64,000 bases of DNA from Allomuricauda sp. (GTDB lineage: Bacteria; Bacteroidota; Bacteroidia; Flavobacteriales; Flavobacteriaceae). The notes below the pieces were generated by a model, which saw nothing but the letters and a program-made list of their open reading frames with translations, did not search any database and was not told the origin of the DNA. This document shows positions 6,013 to 15,860 of the stretch, piece after piece. Each line of letters starts with the position of its first letter. The first letter of the stretch is position 1. The position numbers and the translations under genes are program-made. The stretch spans positions 186,001 through 250,000 of the forward strand of contig JASBTQ010000002.1 of the NCBI GenBank assembly GCA_030148335.1, read 5' to 3'.

Positions 6013-8631
6013 TCAGGAAGTCGCCTTTTTCTTTTTTCCCAACAATCTTTTGATCTCGTTCAATTTCATTAATGCCTCCACCGGGGTAAGGGTGTCGATG
6101 TCCAAATGCAAGATCTCTTCCTTGATCTCTTCCAACAAAGGGTCGTCCAAGTTGAAAAAGCTCAGTTGCATTTCGTTTTGGGAGGCTTGGAGCTTGTCCG
6201 TCATCTCTTCACTGGAATGCGATTTTTCCAGTTTTTTCAGGATTTTGTTCGCCTTTTGGATGACCTGTTGGGGCATGCCCGCCATTTTTGCCACATGGAT
6301 CCCGAAACTGTGCTCACTGCCCCCGGGCACCAACTTCCTAAGGAAAAGCACGTTGTCCTCCAGTTCCTTTACCGAAACATTGTAATTCTTGATTCGGGTA
6401 AAAGTGGTCGTCATTTCATTCAGTTCGTGGTAGTGCGTTGCGAAAAGCGTTTTGGCCTTGGCAGGGTGTTCGTGCAAATATTCCGAAATGGCCCACGCAA
6501 TGGAAATGCCATCGTAGGTACTGGTGCCGCGACCGATTTCATCCAACAACACCAAACTGCGTTCGGAAAGGTTGTTGAGGATGGATGCCGTTTCGTTCAT
6601 TTCCACCATAAAGGTCGATTCGCCCATGGAAATGTTGTCACTGGCCCCCACACGGGTGAAAATCTTGTCAATGATACCAATTTTGGCCTCCGAAGCGGGT
6701 ACAAAACTTCCCATTTGTGCCAAGAGTACGATCAAGGCCGTTTGCCGTAACAAAGCTGATTTACCGCTCATGTTCGGACCCGTGATCATGATGATCTGTT
6801 GGTCGTCACGGTTCAGCAATACATCATTGGTCACGTACTGCTCGCCCAAGGGCAACTGTTTTTCAATAACAGGGTGCCTGCCTTCGGTGATGTCCAATTG
6901 GGTGGACTCGTCCATGATAGGCTGTACATAATTATTCTCGCTGGCCAGTTGGGCAAACCCGCAAAGGCAATCCAACTGTGCGATCAAATGGGCATTTTGC
7001 TGCACCGGGGTGATGAATTCCTGCATCCACACCAAAAGGCGTTCGAACAGTTGTTGTTCCAAGTGCAAAATGCGTTCCTCGGCCCCCAAGATCTTCGCTT
7101 CGTATTCCTTGAGTTCCTCGGTGATGTATCGTTCCGCATTCACCAAGGTCTGTTTGCGGATCCAACTTTCGGGCACCTTGTCTTTGTGGGTGTTCCGCAC
7201 CTCAATATAGTAACCGAACACGTTGTTGGAATCGATTTTGAGCGAGGTGATCCCCGTAAGTTTGGTTTCACGCTCCAACATTTTGTCCAAATAGTCCTTC
7301 CCAGAAAAAGCAAGGTTGCGCAATTCGTCCAATTCCTCGGAATAGCCTTGGGCGATGGTGTTGCCTTTGGCAATGTTCACGGGAGCTTCCTCGTTCAAGA
7401 CCTCTTTGATTTTGGAACGAAGGGATTCGCAGGCATCCAATCGCTCCCCAATGTTTTGTAGCGAAGGATTGCTGCTGTCCTGTGCCGCCAATTTTATGGG
7501 AACAATGGCTTCCAGGGAATTTTTGAGTTGGATGACTTCCTTCGGATTGATCTTTCCGGTCGCCAATTTGGAAATGAGACGCTCCAGATCGCCCATTTGC
7601 TTGATCCAGTGCTGCATCTTTTCCAATTGATCGCCATGTTCCTTCAAATGGGCCACCACTTGATGGCGTTGCTGAATTTTCTCCAGATTTTTCAAAGGAA
7701 GGGCCAACCAACGTTTCAACAAACGTCCACCCATGGGCGATAATGTCTTGTCGATGATATCCAGCAAGGTCACCGCATTTTGATGAGGGGAATGGTAGAG
7801 TTCCAGATTTCTTATCGTGAATCGGTCCATCCACACATATTCCTCTTCGGCAATGCGTTGGATCTGGTTGATGTGTTGTAGTCGGCTATGTTGCGTTTCC
7901 GACAGGTAATGCAACACGGCCCCCGAGGCAATGATGCCATGGTTGAGATGATCTATGCCGAAACCCTTAAGGGTTTTGGTGCCAAAATGGTTGTTCAGGC
8001 TTTCGTGGGCGTAATCTTCCTGAAAGATCCAATCTTCCGTAAAGAAACTGTGGTACTGGTTGCCAAAGTATTCCGCAAATTCCTTTTTATGGTTTTTGGA
8101 GACCAGCACCTCGTTGGGCGCAAAGTTTTGGAGGAGTTTGTCCACTTGCTCCACGGAACCTTCCGAAGTCAAAAACTCCCCAGTGGAAATGTCCAAAAAG
8201 GAAATGCCCAGTTTGTTCCGTCCAAAATGAACGGCACTTAAAAAATTATTGCTCTTGGCGGTCAGGATGTCATCGTTGAGGGCCACGCCAGGAGTCACCA
8301 ATTCGGTTACCCCGCGTTTCACGATGCTCTTGGTCATCTTGGGGTCTTCCAACTGGTCGCAAATGGCCACCCGTTGCCCGGCCTTCACCAATTTTGGAAG
8401 ATAGGTGTTGAGGGAATGGTGCGGAAATCCGGCCAGTTCCGTTTTATCGCCACCATTGTTCCTGTGGGTGAGGATAATGCCCAGAATTTTGGCGGCCTTG
8501 ATGGCATCGTCCCCAAAAGTTTCGTAAAAATCGCCCACACGGAAGAGCAACAATGCATCAGGATGTTTGGTCTTGATGGTATTATACTGTTGCATCAACG
8601 GAGTTACCTTCTTTGTCTTATTGGCTGCCAA
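6013..8631 (-). CDS. mutS: DNA mismatch repair protein MutS
   Basis: 872 residues, normal length for MutS. The N-terminal mismatch-recognition domain carries the conserved FYETFG motif (about residue 36) whose Phe stacks on the mismatch. The C-terminal ATPase has Walker A GPNMSGKS near residue 615, the signature STFMVEM, Walker [17 protein letters not shown] and the [10 protein letters not shown] region. It detects mismatches and recruits MutL. The start appears to be a TTG codon (TTG GCA GCC AAT) at 8631, since this gives the length seen in relatives and the next ATG (12 codons in) would cut conserved sequence. The rightward methyltransferase gene is divergent. Confidence 0.97.
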   Translation of the reverse strand: MAANKTKKVTPLMQQYNTIKTKHPDALLLFRVGDFYETFGDDAIKAAKILGIILTHRNNGGDKTELAGFPHHSLNTYLPKLVKAGQRVAICDQLEDPKMTKSIVKRGVTELVTPGVALNDDILTAKSNNFLSAVHFGRNKLGISFLDISTGEFLTSEGSVEQVDKLLQNFAPNEVLVSKNHKKEFAEYFGNQYHSFFTEDWIFQEDYAHESLNNHFGTKTLKGFGIDHLNHGIIASGAVLHYLSETQHSRLQHINQIQRIAEEEYVWMDRFTIRNLELYHSPHQNAVTLLDIIDKTLSPMGGRLLKRWLALPLKNLEKIQQRHQVVAHLKEHGDQLEKMQHWIKQMGDLERLISKLATGKINPKEVIQLKNSLEAIVPIKLAAQDSSNPSLQNIGERLDACESLRSKIKEVLNEEAPVNIAKGNTIAQGYSEELDELRNLAFSGKDYLDKMLERETKLTGITSLKIDSNNVFGYYIEVRNTHKDKVPESWIRKQTLVNAERYITEELKEYEAKILGAEERILHLEQQLFERLLVWMQEFITPVQQNAHLIAQLDCLCGFAQLASENNYVQPIMDESTQLDITEGRHPVIEKQLPLGEQYVTNDVLLNRDDQQIIMITGPNMSGKSALLRQTALIVLLAQMGSFVPASEAKIGIIDKIFTRVGASDNISMGESTFMVEMNETASILNNLSERSLVLLDEIGRGTSTYDGISIAWAISEYLHEHPAKAKTLFATHYHELNEMTTTFTRIKNYNVSVKELEDNVLFLRKLVPGGSEHSFGIHVAKMAGMPQQVIQKANKILKKLEKSHSSEEMTDKLQASQNEMQLSFFNLDDPLLEEIKEEILHLDIDTLTPVEALMKLNEIKRLLGKKKKATS

Positions 8632-8647
8632 AGCGATTTTATTCTTT

Positions 8648-8655
8648 TATTTTTG
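8648..8655 (+). promoter_or_regulatory. -7 promoter element TATTTTTG
   Basis: Exact TAnnTTTG match in the mutS/methyltransferase divergent region, about 87 bp before the methyltransferase start. A TTGG at 8621 is slightly too far for an ideal -33. A second, one-base-shorter match (TATTTTG) lies closer, at about 8717. Confidence 0.4.
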
Positions 8656-8741
8656 CCCCAAAATTGGGTGGAAGACGAATATATCGTTTTCATCAGCTTC
8701 CCAAAATTTTTGTTGATATTTTGCCCCCAATGGTTAAAAAA

Positions 8742-9281
8742 ATGAATCGAAAACTGGAAAATAGCGAATTGGAGCGACTGGATGTGGAAGGTTTCAAGGA
8801 AGCAGAAAAATCGCCCATCATCATTATCCTGGACAATGTACGTAGCTTGAACAACATCGGCTCAGTGTTTCGGACAGCCGATGCCTTTTTGGTGCAAAAG
8901 ATCTATCTCTGTGGTATTACGGCCACCCCGCCACATAAGGATATCCGCAAAACGGCCCTTGGCGCCACCGAAAGTGTGGATTGGGAATACCGCAAGGATA
9001 CCCTGGAATTGGTCGAAGAACTCAAATCCAAACAAATCAAGGTCATTTCCGTGGAGCAGGCCGAAAATGCCATCATGTTGAATGCATTTCAAACTGATCC
9101 CAAAACAACAGTGGCATTGATCTTTGGCAACGAGGTCAAAGGAGTTTCGCAAGAAGTGGTATCGGCCAGTGATGCCGTTTTGGAAATTCCGCAGTTGGGC
9201 ACCAAACATTCCCTCAATATTTCGGTAAGTGCAGGGGTAGTAGTGTGGGATCTCTGGTCCAAACTGCATGCCCAAAAATGA
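8742..9281 (+). CDS. SpoU/TrmH-family RNA ribose methyltransferase
   Basis: 179 residues from the ATG at 8742 (MNRKLENSEL), preferred over the ATG at 8730 because relatives begin M-RKLxNSEL. The three SPOUT motifs are present: NNIGSVFRTADAF (motif 1), FGNEVKGVS (motif 2) and IPQLGTKHSLNISVSAG (motif 3), which form the knotted SAM-binding site. Members 2'-O-methylate tRNA or rRNA; the substrate here cannot be told from sequence. The domain stands alone, lacking the N-terminal L30e-like extension of RlmB. Confidence 0.88.
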   Translation: MNRKLENSELERLDVEGFKEAEKSPIIIILDNVRSLNNIGSVFRTADAFLVQKIYLCGITATPPHKDIRKTALGATESVDWEYRKDTLELVEELKSKQIKVISVEQAENAIMLNAFQTDPKTTVALIFGNEVKGVSQEVVSASDAVLEIPQLGTKHSLNISVSAGVVVWDLWSKLHAQK

Positions 9282-9304
9282 AAAAAGCCCTGAAAAATCA
9301 GGGC
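9281..9304 (-). terminator. Terminator for the leftward folK-dNK gene (possibly bidirectional)
   Basis: Stem GCCCTGA (9287-9293) and TCAGGGC (9298-9304). Read leftwards it is followed by TTTTTT, so it fits best as the end of the transcript from 10543. It also overlaps the stop of the rightward methyltransferase gene. Confidence 0.75.
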
Positions 9305-9397
9305 CCGATATAAAGTTTGAGTTAGTTAGTTCCGTATTAAGAGGGCTCTAAGAAAATAAAACCAATCGTTATATCCAAACATTTTGCAAAAATTCTC

Positions 9398-10543
9398 TTA
9401 AAAAGGTAGCGAAAGGATATTGTCTTCCAGCTTTTCCAAAATGGATTCGTAATCGGCCGGACGGTTCACAAAATCCAGTTCGCCCATGTCGATGATGAGG
9501 CTGTTCTGTTCCGGGTGGTCCTTGATGAAATCCAAATACCCCCGATTGATTTTTTCCAAATAATCAGGGTCCATGTCCTGCTCATAGTCCCGCCCCCTTT
9601 TTTTGATATTGGCCAATAACCGTTCCGTGTTTTGATAGAGGTATAGGTAGATTTCAGGCTTTTTCACCTCCTTGTACATAAAATTGAACAGCTTGCGGTA
9701 CAGATTGAATTCCTCTTGCTGCAAGGTGATTTTGGCAAAGATGAGCGACTTGAATATATCGTAGTCACTGACCATGAAATTCTTGAACAGGTCGAATTGC
9801 GAGGTGTCGTCCATGAACTGCTGGTAACGGTCTGCCAAAAAGGACATTTCCAAAGGAAATGCATAGCGGGGTTTGTCCTGGTAGAACTTGGGCAGAAAAG
9901 GGTTGTCGGCAAAGCGTTCCAGTACCAATTTGGCATTGAAATCCTCGGCGATCATCTTGGAAAGCGTGGTCTTGCCCGCCCCAATATTCCCTTCGATGGC
10001 AATGAACTGCAGTTGGGAATACAGCCCCGAACGATCCTTGAACAGGTGGTATTTCGTTTTGGTGAGCTTGCTGCGGTCCTTGCACTCCTGCAACAGGTTT
10101 CGGGTATCCTTTTGGAGCACGGGATGGTACAGTTGTGGGGCAATGTCCGCCAACGGTTTCAACACAAAGTTCCGATGCTGCATTTGAGGATGGGGCACGA
10201 CCAAGCGATCCGTTTTCACAACCTCGTTGCCGTAATAAACAATGTCGATGTCCAAGGTCCGGGATCCATACGCTTTTGTTTCCGAACGCACACGGCCAAA
10301 TTCCCGTTCGATCTGCATCAAGCTGTCGAGCAGTTCGTCTGGCGAAAGTGGGGTCAGTAGGGAAATGCAGATGTTCAAAAAATCGTCCCCCTCAAAACCT
10401 ACGGCCGGATTTTCATACACCGAAGAAATGTCCAAGATGGATCCTGCGCGTTGTTGTATACGAAAAATAGCTTTTTGGAGAGTTGCCCGGCGATTGCCCA
10501 AATTGCTTCCCAGCGAAAGATATGCCTTTTGTTTTCTGACCAT
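9398..10543 (-). CDS. folK: Fused HPPK (folate synthesis) and deoxynucleoside kinase
   Basis: 381 residues from the ATG at 10543 (MVRKQKAYLSLGSNLGNR). Residues about 5-140 are 6-hydroxymethyl-7,8-dihydropterin pyrophosphokinase: LGSNLGNR at the start, NPAVGFEGDDFLN and the metal-binding RTLDIDIVYYG. Residues about 178-381 are a deoxynucleoside kinase with P-loop GNIGAGKTT, the ERFADNPFL region, RYQQF and the lid KKRGRDYE. One protein thus joins a folate-pathway step to purine deoxynucleoside salvage, a fusion I believe is recurrent in Bacteroidota. A second, stand-alone kinase is at 55098. Confidence 0.92.
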   Translation of the reverse strand: MVRKQKAYLSLGSNLGNRRATLQKAIFRIQQRAGSILDISSVYENPAVGFEGDDFLNICISLLTPLSPDELLDSLMQIEREFGRVRSETKAYGSRTLDIDIVYYGNEVVKTDRLVVPHPQMQHRNFVLKPLADIAPQLYHPVLQKDTRNLLQECKDRSKLTKTKYHLFKDRSGLYSQLQFIAIEGNIGAGKTTLSKMIAEDFNAKLVLERFADNPFLPKFYQDKPRYAFPLEMSFLADRYQQFMDDTSQFDLFKNFMVSDYDIFKSLIFAKITLQQEEFNLYRKLFNFMYKEVKKPEIYLYLYQNTERLLANIKKRGRDYEQDMDPDYLEKINRGYLDFIKDHPEQNSLIIDMGELDFVNRPADYESILEKLEDNILSLPF

Positions 10544-10583
10544 AATCGAAGAAACAAAGTAAGCAAAACAATACAACAATGGT

Positions 10584-10591
10584 TATATTTG
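10584..10591 (+). promoter_or_regulatory. -7 promoter element TATATTTG for sppA
   Basis: Exact TAnnTTTG, 22 bp before the sppA ATG. No clear -33 TTG is seen at 17-23 bp upstream. Confidence 0.5.
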
Positions 10592-10613
10592 GAACAGATT
10601 AAATTTTCATTGG

Positions 10614-12374
10614 ATGAACTTTTTGAGAAACCTATTGGCCTCGATTTTGGGGAGCCTAGTGGCATTTGGAATCATTGTGGCCATGTTCTTTATCTTTTTG
10701 GCCCTGGTGGGCAACGCGGATGATGGAGTAGTGGTAAAGAAGAACACGGTTCTGGAGCTTGGCTTTATGGCCCCTGTACTGGATTATACAGGCAAGGACG
10801 AGACAGACCCCTTTGCGGCATTGTGGGCCCCCGAGTTGGGCATGGACGAGATCTTGCACACCATAAAAGTGGCCAAAACGGATGATCATATCGAGGGAAT
10901 CAGCATTACCACCAGTTTTTTGCAAGCGGGTATCGCGCAGACCCGGGAGATCAGGGCGGCCTTGCTCGATTTCAAATCCTCGGGCAAGTTCGTGCTCGCC
11001 CATTCCGACATTTATACCCAGAAGGATTACTATTTGGCCAGTGTGGCCGATGAGGTGTACATGAACCCCGTAGGTGTCCTCGATTTTAAAGGACTTGCCA
11101 CTGAGGTATTGTACTTCAAGGACCTTCAGGAAAAATCAGGGATAAAAATGGAGGTCATTCGCCATGGCAAGTACAAAAGTGCGGTGGAACCCTTTTTGTC
11201 CAATACCATGAGCGATGAGAACCGCACGCAGATCAAGGAATTGATCACTTCCATTTGGGATGTCATTGTGGATGATATTTCGGCCTCCAGAAGGATGAGT
11301 CCGTCCGACCTGAACACCGTGGCCGATACCTTGGGAGGAAGGACGCCGAGCTTGGCCGTGTCCTCAGGGTTGTTGGATGGGGTGTTGCATTTTGACGAGT
11401 ACGAAGACCTCCTTCGGGAAAAAATGGGGGTGAACAAGGATGAAGAGCTCAACTACATCAAATTCATGGATTATGCCCAATCAGCAAGCAAGAAAAATAT
11501 ATTGACAGGGACCGACAAGATAGCCGTGATCTATGCCCAAGGGGAGATATTCTACGGAGAGGGCGGAAAAGATTACATCGGTCAGGTCCTGATTGTGGAC
11601 GCCCTGCAGAAAGCGGTGGAGAACGAAAGTGTGAAGGCCATCGTTTTCCGTGTGGATTCCCCTGGGGGCAGTGCCCTGGTCTCCGATATCATTTGGAGGG
11701 AGATGCAACTGGCCAAAAAAGAGAAACCTGTGGTCGTTTCCTTTGGAAACGTGGCAGCATCGGGAGGATACTATATTGGTGTGGGCGGTGATAAGATCTT
11801 TGCCGAACCTACGACCATTACCGGGTCCATCGGGGTGTTCGGGACCATTCCCAACATCAACGAACTGGCCAAGAATGTGGGCATCAATGCAGAGCAGGTG
11901 GGCACCAACCAAAATTCGGTGGATTATTCGCTGTTCGAGCCCATGGACGATTCGTTCCGAAATGTGATCCAGGAAAGCATCGAGGAAACGTATGGTATCT
12001 TCTTGGAACGAGTGGCCCAAGGCCGCAACATGAGCATTGCCCAAGTGGACTCACTCGCCCAGGGAAGGGTCTGGAGCGGGGTGGATGCCAAGGCGAACGG
12101 CTTGGTGGACGAACTGGGCAATTTGGACGATGCCATTGCGGCAGCGGCAGAGATGGCGGGACTGGATTCCTATGGCATACGGAAATATCCAAAATATAAG
12201 TCAGGCTTTGAACAGTTTATGGAAAATATGGGCGGGGTAAAGACCAAGATAGGGGAGTCCATCATCCAGGAAGAGATCGGTACGGAAGCCTACCAAATCT
12301 TGAAGGAGTTCAAGGAATTGGGCAAACAGGAAGGGATCCAAGCCAAGATGCCGTTCCGTCTGAACATTAAATAA
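10614..12374 (+). CDS. sppA: Signal peptide peptidase SppA, long (67-kDa) form
   Basis: 586 residues with one N-terminal membrane anchor (about 8-33). Two tandem crotonase-like domains are present, as in the long E. coli-type enzyme. The catalytic dyad is visible: Lys188 in HGKYKSAVEPF from the first half and Ser383 in NVAASGGYYIG from the second. The oxyanion region SPGGSAL precedes the second domain. It degrades signal peptides left in the membrane. The stop is 2 bp before the next start, so translation is coupled to the transporter gene. Confidence 0.94.
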   Translation: MNFLRNLLASILGSLVAFGIIVAMFFIFLALVGNADDGVVVKKNTVLELGFMAPVLDYTGKDETDPFAALWAPELGMDEILHTIKVAKTDDHIEGISITTSFLQAGIAQTREIRAALLDFKSSGKFVLAHSDIYTQKDYYLASVADEVYMNPVGVLDFKGLATEVLYFKDLQEKSGIKMEVIRHGKYKSAVEPFLSNTMSDENRTQIKELITSIWDVIVDDISASRRMSPSDLNTVADTLGGRTPSLAVSSGLLDGVLHFDEYEDLLREKMGVNKDEELNYIKFMDYAQSASKKNILTGTDKIAVIYAQGEIFYGEGGKDYIGQVLIVDALQKAVENESVKAIVFRVDSPGGSALVSDIIWREMQLAKKEKPVVVSFGNVAASGGYYIGVGGDKIFAEPTTITGSIGVFGTIPNINELAKNVGINAEQVGTNQNSVDYSLFEPMDDSFRNVIQESIEETYGIFLERVAQGRNMSIAQVDSLAQGRVWSGVDAKANGLVDELGNLDDAIAAAAEMAGLDSYGIRKYPKYKSGFEQFMENMGGVKTKIGESIIQEEIGTEAYQILKEFKELGKQEGIQAKMPFRLNIK

Positions 12375-12376
12375 GG

Positions 12377-13084
12377 ATGACGCAAAAGGACAAAAGAGCT
12401 GCGTTTTCCATTTACCTCTATCTGGGGGCACTGTTCATTACCTCCTTGGTGGTGTCCAACCTCATTTTCCAAAAGTTTTTCCATTGGGCCCCGTTTGGCG
12501 ATATCACTGTTTTTGGGGCACCACTTTTCGAACTTTCGGTGGGGATTTTGCCCTATCCGATCACTTTTTTGATCACCGACCTGATTTCTGAGATCTATGG
12601 AAAGAAAAAAGCCAACCAAGTGGTGACAGCGGGCATCTTTGCCTCCTTTTTTTCCATGGGTATCATTTTATTGGCTATTTATTCCAAGGCCATTCCCAGT
12701 TCACCAATCGATGATGTTACCTTCAGCAAGGTCTTCGGGCTGTCTCCCTTGGGCGTACTGGCCTCCATGTTGGCCTATCTGGCGGCGCAGTACATCGATA
12801 TCAGCATCTATCACTTCTGGAAGAAGGTCACACAGGGCAGAATGCTGTGGCTCAGGAACAATTTTTCCACCTTCTCGTCCCAATTGATAGATACGGTCAC
12901 CGTGGTGGGACTTTTGTGCATATTTGGTGTTTTGCCTTGGGACAAATTCTACGGTCTGGTCATCAGCGGAGTGCTTTTTAAGATAATTATAGCACTTTTG
13001 GACACCCCTTTGCTCTATCTTTTCGTATATCTGATGAGGAAAAGATTTAACTTAAAAATAGGGGAGGAAATTTCCTTGGATTGA
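12377..13084 (+). CDS. yhhQ: Queuosine precursor transporter (YhhQ/VUT family)
   Basis: 235 residues with six to seven membrane helices. Typical motifs include VVSNLIFQKFF near residue 25, PYPITFLITDLISEIYG near 58-74 and QLIDTVTVVGLL near 168; the latter two are hallmarks of the YhhQ (DUF165, vitamin uptake-like) family, which imports preQ0/preQ1 for queuosine in tRNA. The start ATG follows sppA by 2 bp, so the genes form an operon. Confidence 0.9.
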   Translation: MTQKDKRAAFSIYLYLGALFITSLVVSNLIFQKFFHWAPFGDITVFGAPLFELSVGILPYPITFLITDLISEIYGKKKANQVVTAGIFASFFSMGIILLAIYSKAIPSSPIDDVTFSKVFGLSPLGVLASMLAYLAAQYIDISIYHFWKKVTQGRMLWLRNNFSTFSSQLIDTVTVVGLLCIFGVLPWDKFYGLVISGVLFKIIIALLDTPLLYLFVYLMRKRFNLKIGEEISLD

Positions 13085-13120
13085 GGACTTCTCCTTTAAT
13101 TTGTTGTAAAACATTCTATT

Positions 13121-15829
13121 ATGAAGAAAAAAGTCCTAAAGATTACCGTTATAACCCTACTTGTACTCATCGCCATTGTTGTGGCCATTCCTTTGTTCCT
13201 CCAAGGAAAGATCGAACAGATCATCAAGGACAAGGTCAACAACAGCATCAATGCCACTTTGGATTTTGAGGATGCCAGCCTGAGCCTTCTCAAGAACTTT
13301 CCCAATGCCAATGTGGAGCTCACCAACATTTCGCTGGTGAACAAGGCCCCGTTTGAGGGCGACACCCTGTTTTCCTCAGGGAACATAGAGCTTACCATGT
13401 CCATCAAGGAGCTCTTCAAGTCTGCGGATGAGCCCATCGTTATCCAGAAGTTCAATGTGGACAAGGCCAAATTGAACATCAAAGTGGATGAAAACGAAAA
13501 TGCCAACTACGACATTGCCAAGGAAGACGAAAGCGCACCTTCCGAAGCCACCGAAGAATCCGGGGACAGCTTCAGCCTGAACATGGATTCCTATAGCATC
13601 ACCAATTCCGAGATTGTGTACCACGATCTTTCCAGCGGTATGCGTTTGGCCATTTCCGAAATGAACCACTCCGGTACCGGAGATTTGTCCCTCGAAAAAT
13701 CGCAATTGAAGACCATGACCGATGCCTTGGTCTCCTTTGAGATGGACAGTACCCTGTATCTGAACAAGAACAAGATCAATCTGGATGCCTTGATCGATAT
13801 CGACCTGGCGGAGAGCAAATATTCCTTTTTGGAGAACAAGGCGTTGGTGAACCAATTGCCCTTGGTGTTCGATGGTTTTGTAAAGATCAATGAGAACAAC
13901 CAAGAGGTGGATATCACTTTCAAGACGCCTTCGTCCGATTTCAAGAATTTCCTTGCCGTGATCCCCGAAGCCTATTCCAAGAACATCGAGACCGTGCAGA
14001 CCACGGGCAATTTTGAGGTGAACGGCCAGTTCAAGGGCATTGTGGATGACGAGCACATCCCTACGTTCAAGATCGCCATCAATTCGGACAATGCGTCCTT
14101 CAAATATCCCGATCTGCCCAAGGCCGTGCGAAATGTGTTCATCGATACCGAGATCAACAACGAAACCGGGATCACAGAAGACACTTATGTGGACATCAAC
14201 AGGCTGTCCTTTACCATTGACGAGGACAAGTTCAACATGAACGCCAAGATCAGGGAACTCATGGGCAACACCAAGGTGGATGCCCACATGGACGGGCGAA
14301 TCAATCTGGCCAATATTTCACAGGCCTATCCCGTTCCCGATGACTACAATCTGAAAGGGATTTTGAATGCCGATGTGACCGCTGGATTTGACATGGAATC
14401 CTTGGAGAAAAAACAGTACCAGAACACCAAGATGAGCGGTAACATGCAGCTCACAGGATTTGAATATGCTTCCGAGGAACTGAAGAACCCAGTGGCCATT
14501 AGTAACGCGGCCATGACTTTTAATCCCCAAACGGTTGCCCTGAATTCCTTTGAGGGCAAAACGGGAAGCACCGATTTCAATGCTTCGGGAACCCTGACCA
14601 ACTTGTTGGGCTTTATGTTCAATGATGAAAAAGTGGAGGGGAACTTTAAACTGACTTCCAATCAGTTTGCCCTGAACGATTTTATGATGGAAGAAACTGC
14701 CGAAGCGGAAACCCATACAGGTGAGAAAGAAAGTACACCCGCATCGACGGGCGAAGAGCGCATCAAAATACCTTCCTTTTTGGACTGTACCGTGGAGGCA
14801 GCGGCGAATACCGTGGTCTATGATAACCTGAAGTTGAAGAACGTGAAGGGAACCTTGGTGATCAGGGATGAAACGGCAACAGTGCAAAACCTTACCTCTG
14901 ATCTTTTTGGAGGCACATTGGGCTTGACGGGCTCGGTATCCACTAAAGGGGCCAATTCCACTTTTGATGTGGACCTTGGCATGAACAATTTCAACATAGG
15001 GGAATCCTTTGCCGGGTTGGACCTGTTCAAAGTGTTGACGCCATTGGCCAGTGCCATTCAGGGAAAACTCAATTCCGACATCAAGATCTCGGGGAACCTG
15101 AAGGATGATTTTACCCCAAACTTGGCGACCATATCCGGAAATCTTTTGGCCGAACTGTTGTCACCAAAGGTGGACACCGAAAAAGCCCCCTTGATCTCGG
15201 CCTTGGACAGCAAGTTGAATTTTTTGAACACCAAGGAAATCAATCTGGATGGGCTCAAAACGGCCCTGAGTTTTGATAATGGGACCGTTAAGGTAAAACC
15301 GTTCACCTTAAAATATAAGGACATCGCCATCAATGTGGCGGGTAGCCATAGTTTTGAAAAGCAATTGGAGTACAAGGCCACTTTGGACGTTCCTGCCAAA
15401 TACTTGGGTACGGAGGTCAATAAACTGATTGCCCAAATGAACGACAATAGCTTGGGAGAGGTCACTATCCCCGTCACCGCGAATATTGGGGGCAATTTCA
15501 CCAATCCAACGGTGAGCACGGATTTGACCTCGGGGGTCAAGACCTTGACCACAAAATTGGTGGAGATCCAAAAGCAGAAATTGGTGAACCAAGGCAAGGA
15601 CAAGGCCAAGGACCTGTTGTCCGATGTGTTCAAAAAGAACGAGGGCGATACCACTTCCACCAAATCCTCCGGGGTGAAAGAAGCTTTGGGGAACTTGTTG
15701 GGAGGTGACAAAAAGACCACCACTACCGATACGACCAAGACCACAACCAAGGAAGAAGATGTAAAGAATACGGCAAAATCCGTGCTGGGCGGATTACTCG
15801 GCAAAAAGAAAAAAGATACCGTGAACTAA
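13121..15829 (+). CDS. Large AsmA-family envelope protein
   Basis: 902 residues from the ATG at 13121. One N-terminal membrane anchor (about 7-28, VITLLVLIAIVVAIPLF) is followed by an AsmA-type domain (KVNNSINATLDFEDASLSL) and long beta-rich repeats; a second AsmA-like module (TSDLFGGTLGLTGSVSTKG, LKISG-type segments) lies in the last third. The C-terminus is low-complexity Lys/Thr-rich. Relatives (AsmA, TamB, YhdP) form periplasmic bridges implicated in lipid movement to the outer membrane; the specific role here is an inference. It may be cotranscribed with the sppA-yhhQ pair (36 bp gap) and ends at a strong terminator. Confidence 0.88.
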   Translation: MKKKVLKITVITLLVLIAIVVAIPLFLQGKIEQIIKDKVNNSINATLDFEDASLSLLKNFPNANVELTNISLVNKAPFEGDTLFSSGNIELTMSIKELFKSADEPIVIQKFNVDKAKLNIKVDENENANYDIAKEDESAPSEATEESGDSFSLNMDSYSITNSEIVYHDLSSGMRLAISEMNHSGTGDLSLEKSQLKTMTDALVSFEMDSTLYLNKNKINLDALIDIDLAESKYSFLENKALVNQLPLVFDGFVKINENNQEVDITFKTPSSDFKNFLAVIPEAYSKNIETVQTTGNFEVNGQFKGIVDDEHIPTFKIAINSDNASFKYPDLPKAVRNVFIDTEINNETGITEDTYVDINRLSFTIDEDKFNMNAKIRELMGNTKVDAHMDGRINLANISQAYPVPDDYNLKGILNADVTAGFDMESLEKKQYQNTKMSGNMQLTGFEYASEELKNPVAISNAAMTFNPQTVALNSFEGKTGSTDFNASGTLTNLLGFMFNDEKVEGNFKLTSNQFALNDFMMEETAEAETHTGEKESTPASTGEERIKIPSFLDCTVEAAANTVVYDNLKLKNVKGTLVIRDETATVQNLTSDLFGGTLGLTGSVSTKGANSTFDVDLGMNNFNIGESFAGLDLFKVLTPLASAIQGKLNSDIKISGNLKDDFTPNLATISGNLLAELLSPKVDTEKAPLISALDSKLNFLNTKEINLDGLKTALSFDNGTVKVKPFTLKYKDIAINVAGSHSFEKQLEYKATLDVPAKYLGTEVNKLIAQMNDNSLGEVTIPVTANIGGNFTNPTVSTDLTSGVKTLTTKLVEIQKQKLVNQGKDKAKDLLSDVFKKNEGDTTSTKSSGVKEALGNLLGGDKKTTTTDTTKTTTKEEDVKNTAKSVLGGLLGKKKKDTVN

Positions 15830-15835
15830 AAAGAA

Positions 15836-15860
15836 AAGGGCGATTCAATCGCCCTTTTTT
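15836..15860 (+). terminator. Rho-independent terminator after the AsmA-like gene
   Basis: GGGCGA (15838-15843) pairs with TCGCCC (15849-15854), followed by six T. The A-rich left flank means it could also stop leftward transcription. It reaches the stop codon of the convergent gene at 15859. Confidence 0.85.

Noticed and set aside
13376..14287. 303-residue frame antisense to the AsmA-like gene
   Set aside because: His/Gly/Leu-rich shadow composition and no recognisable motif; the sense gene is well supported.
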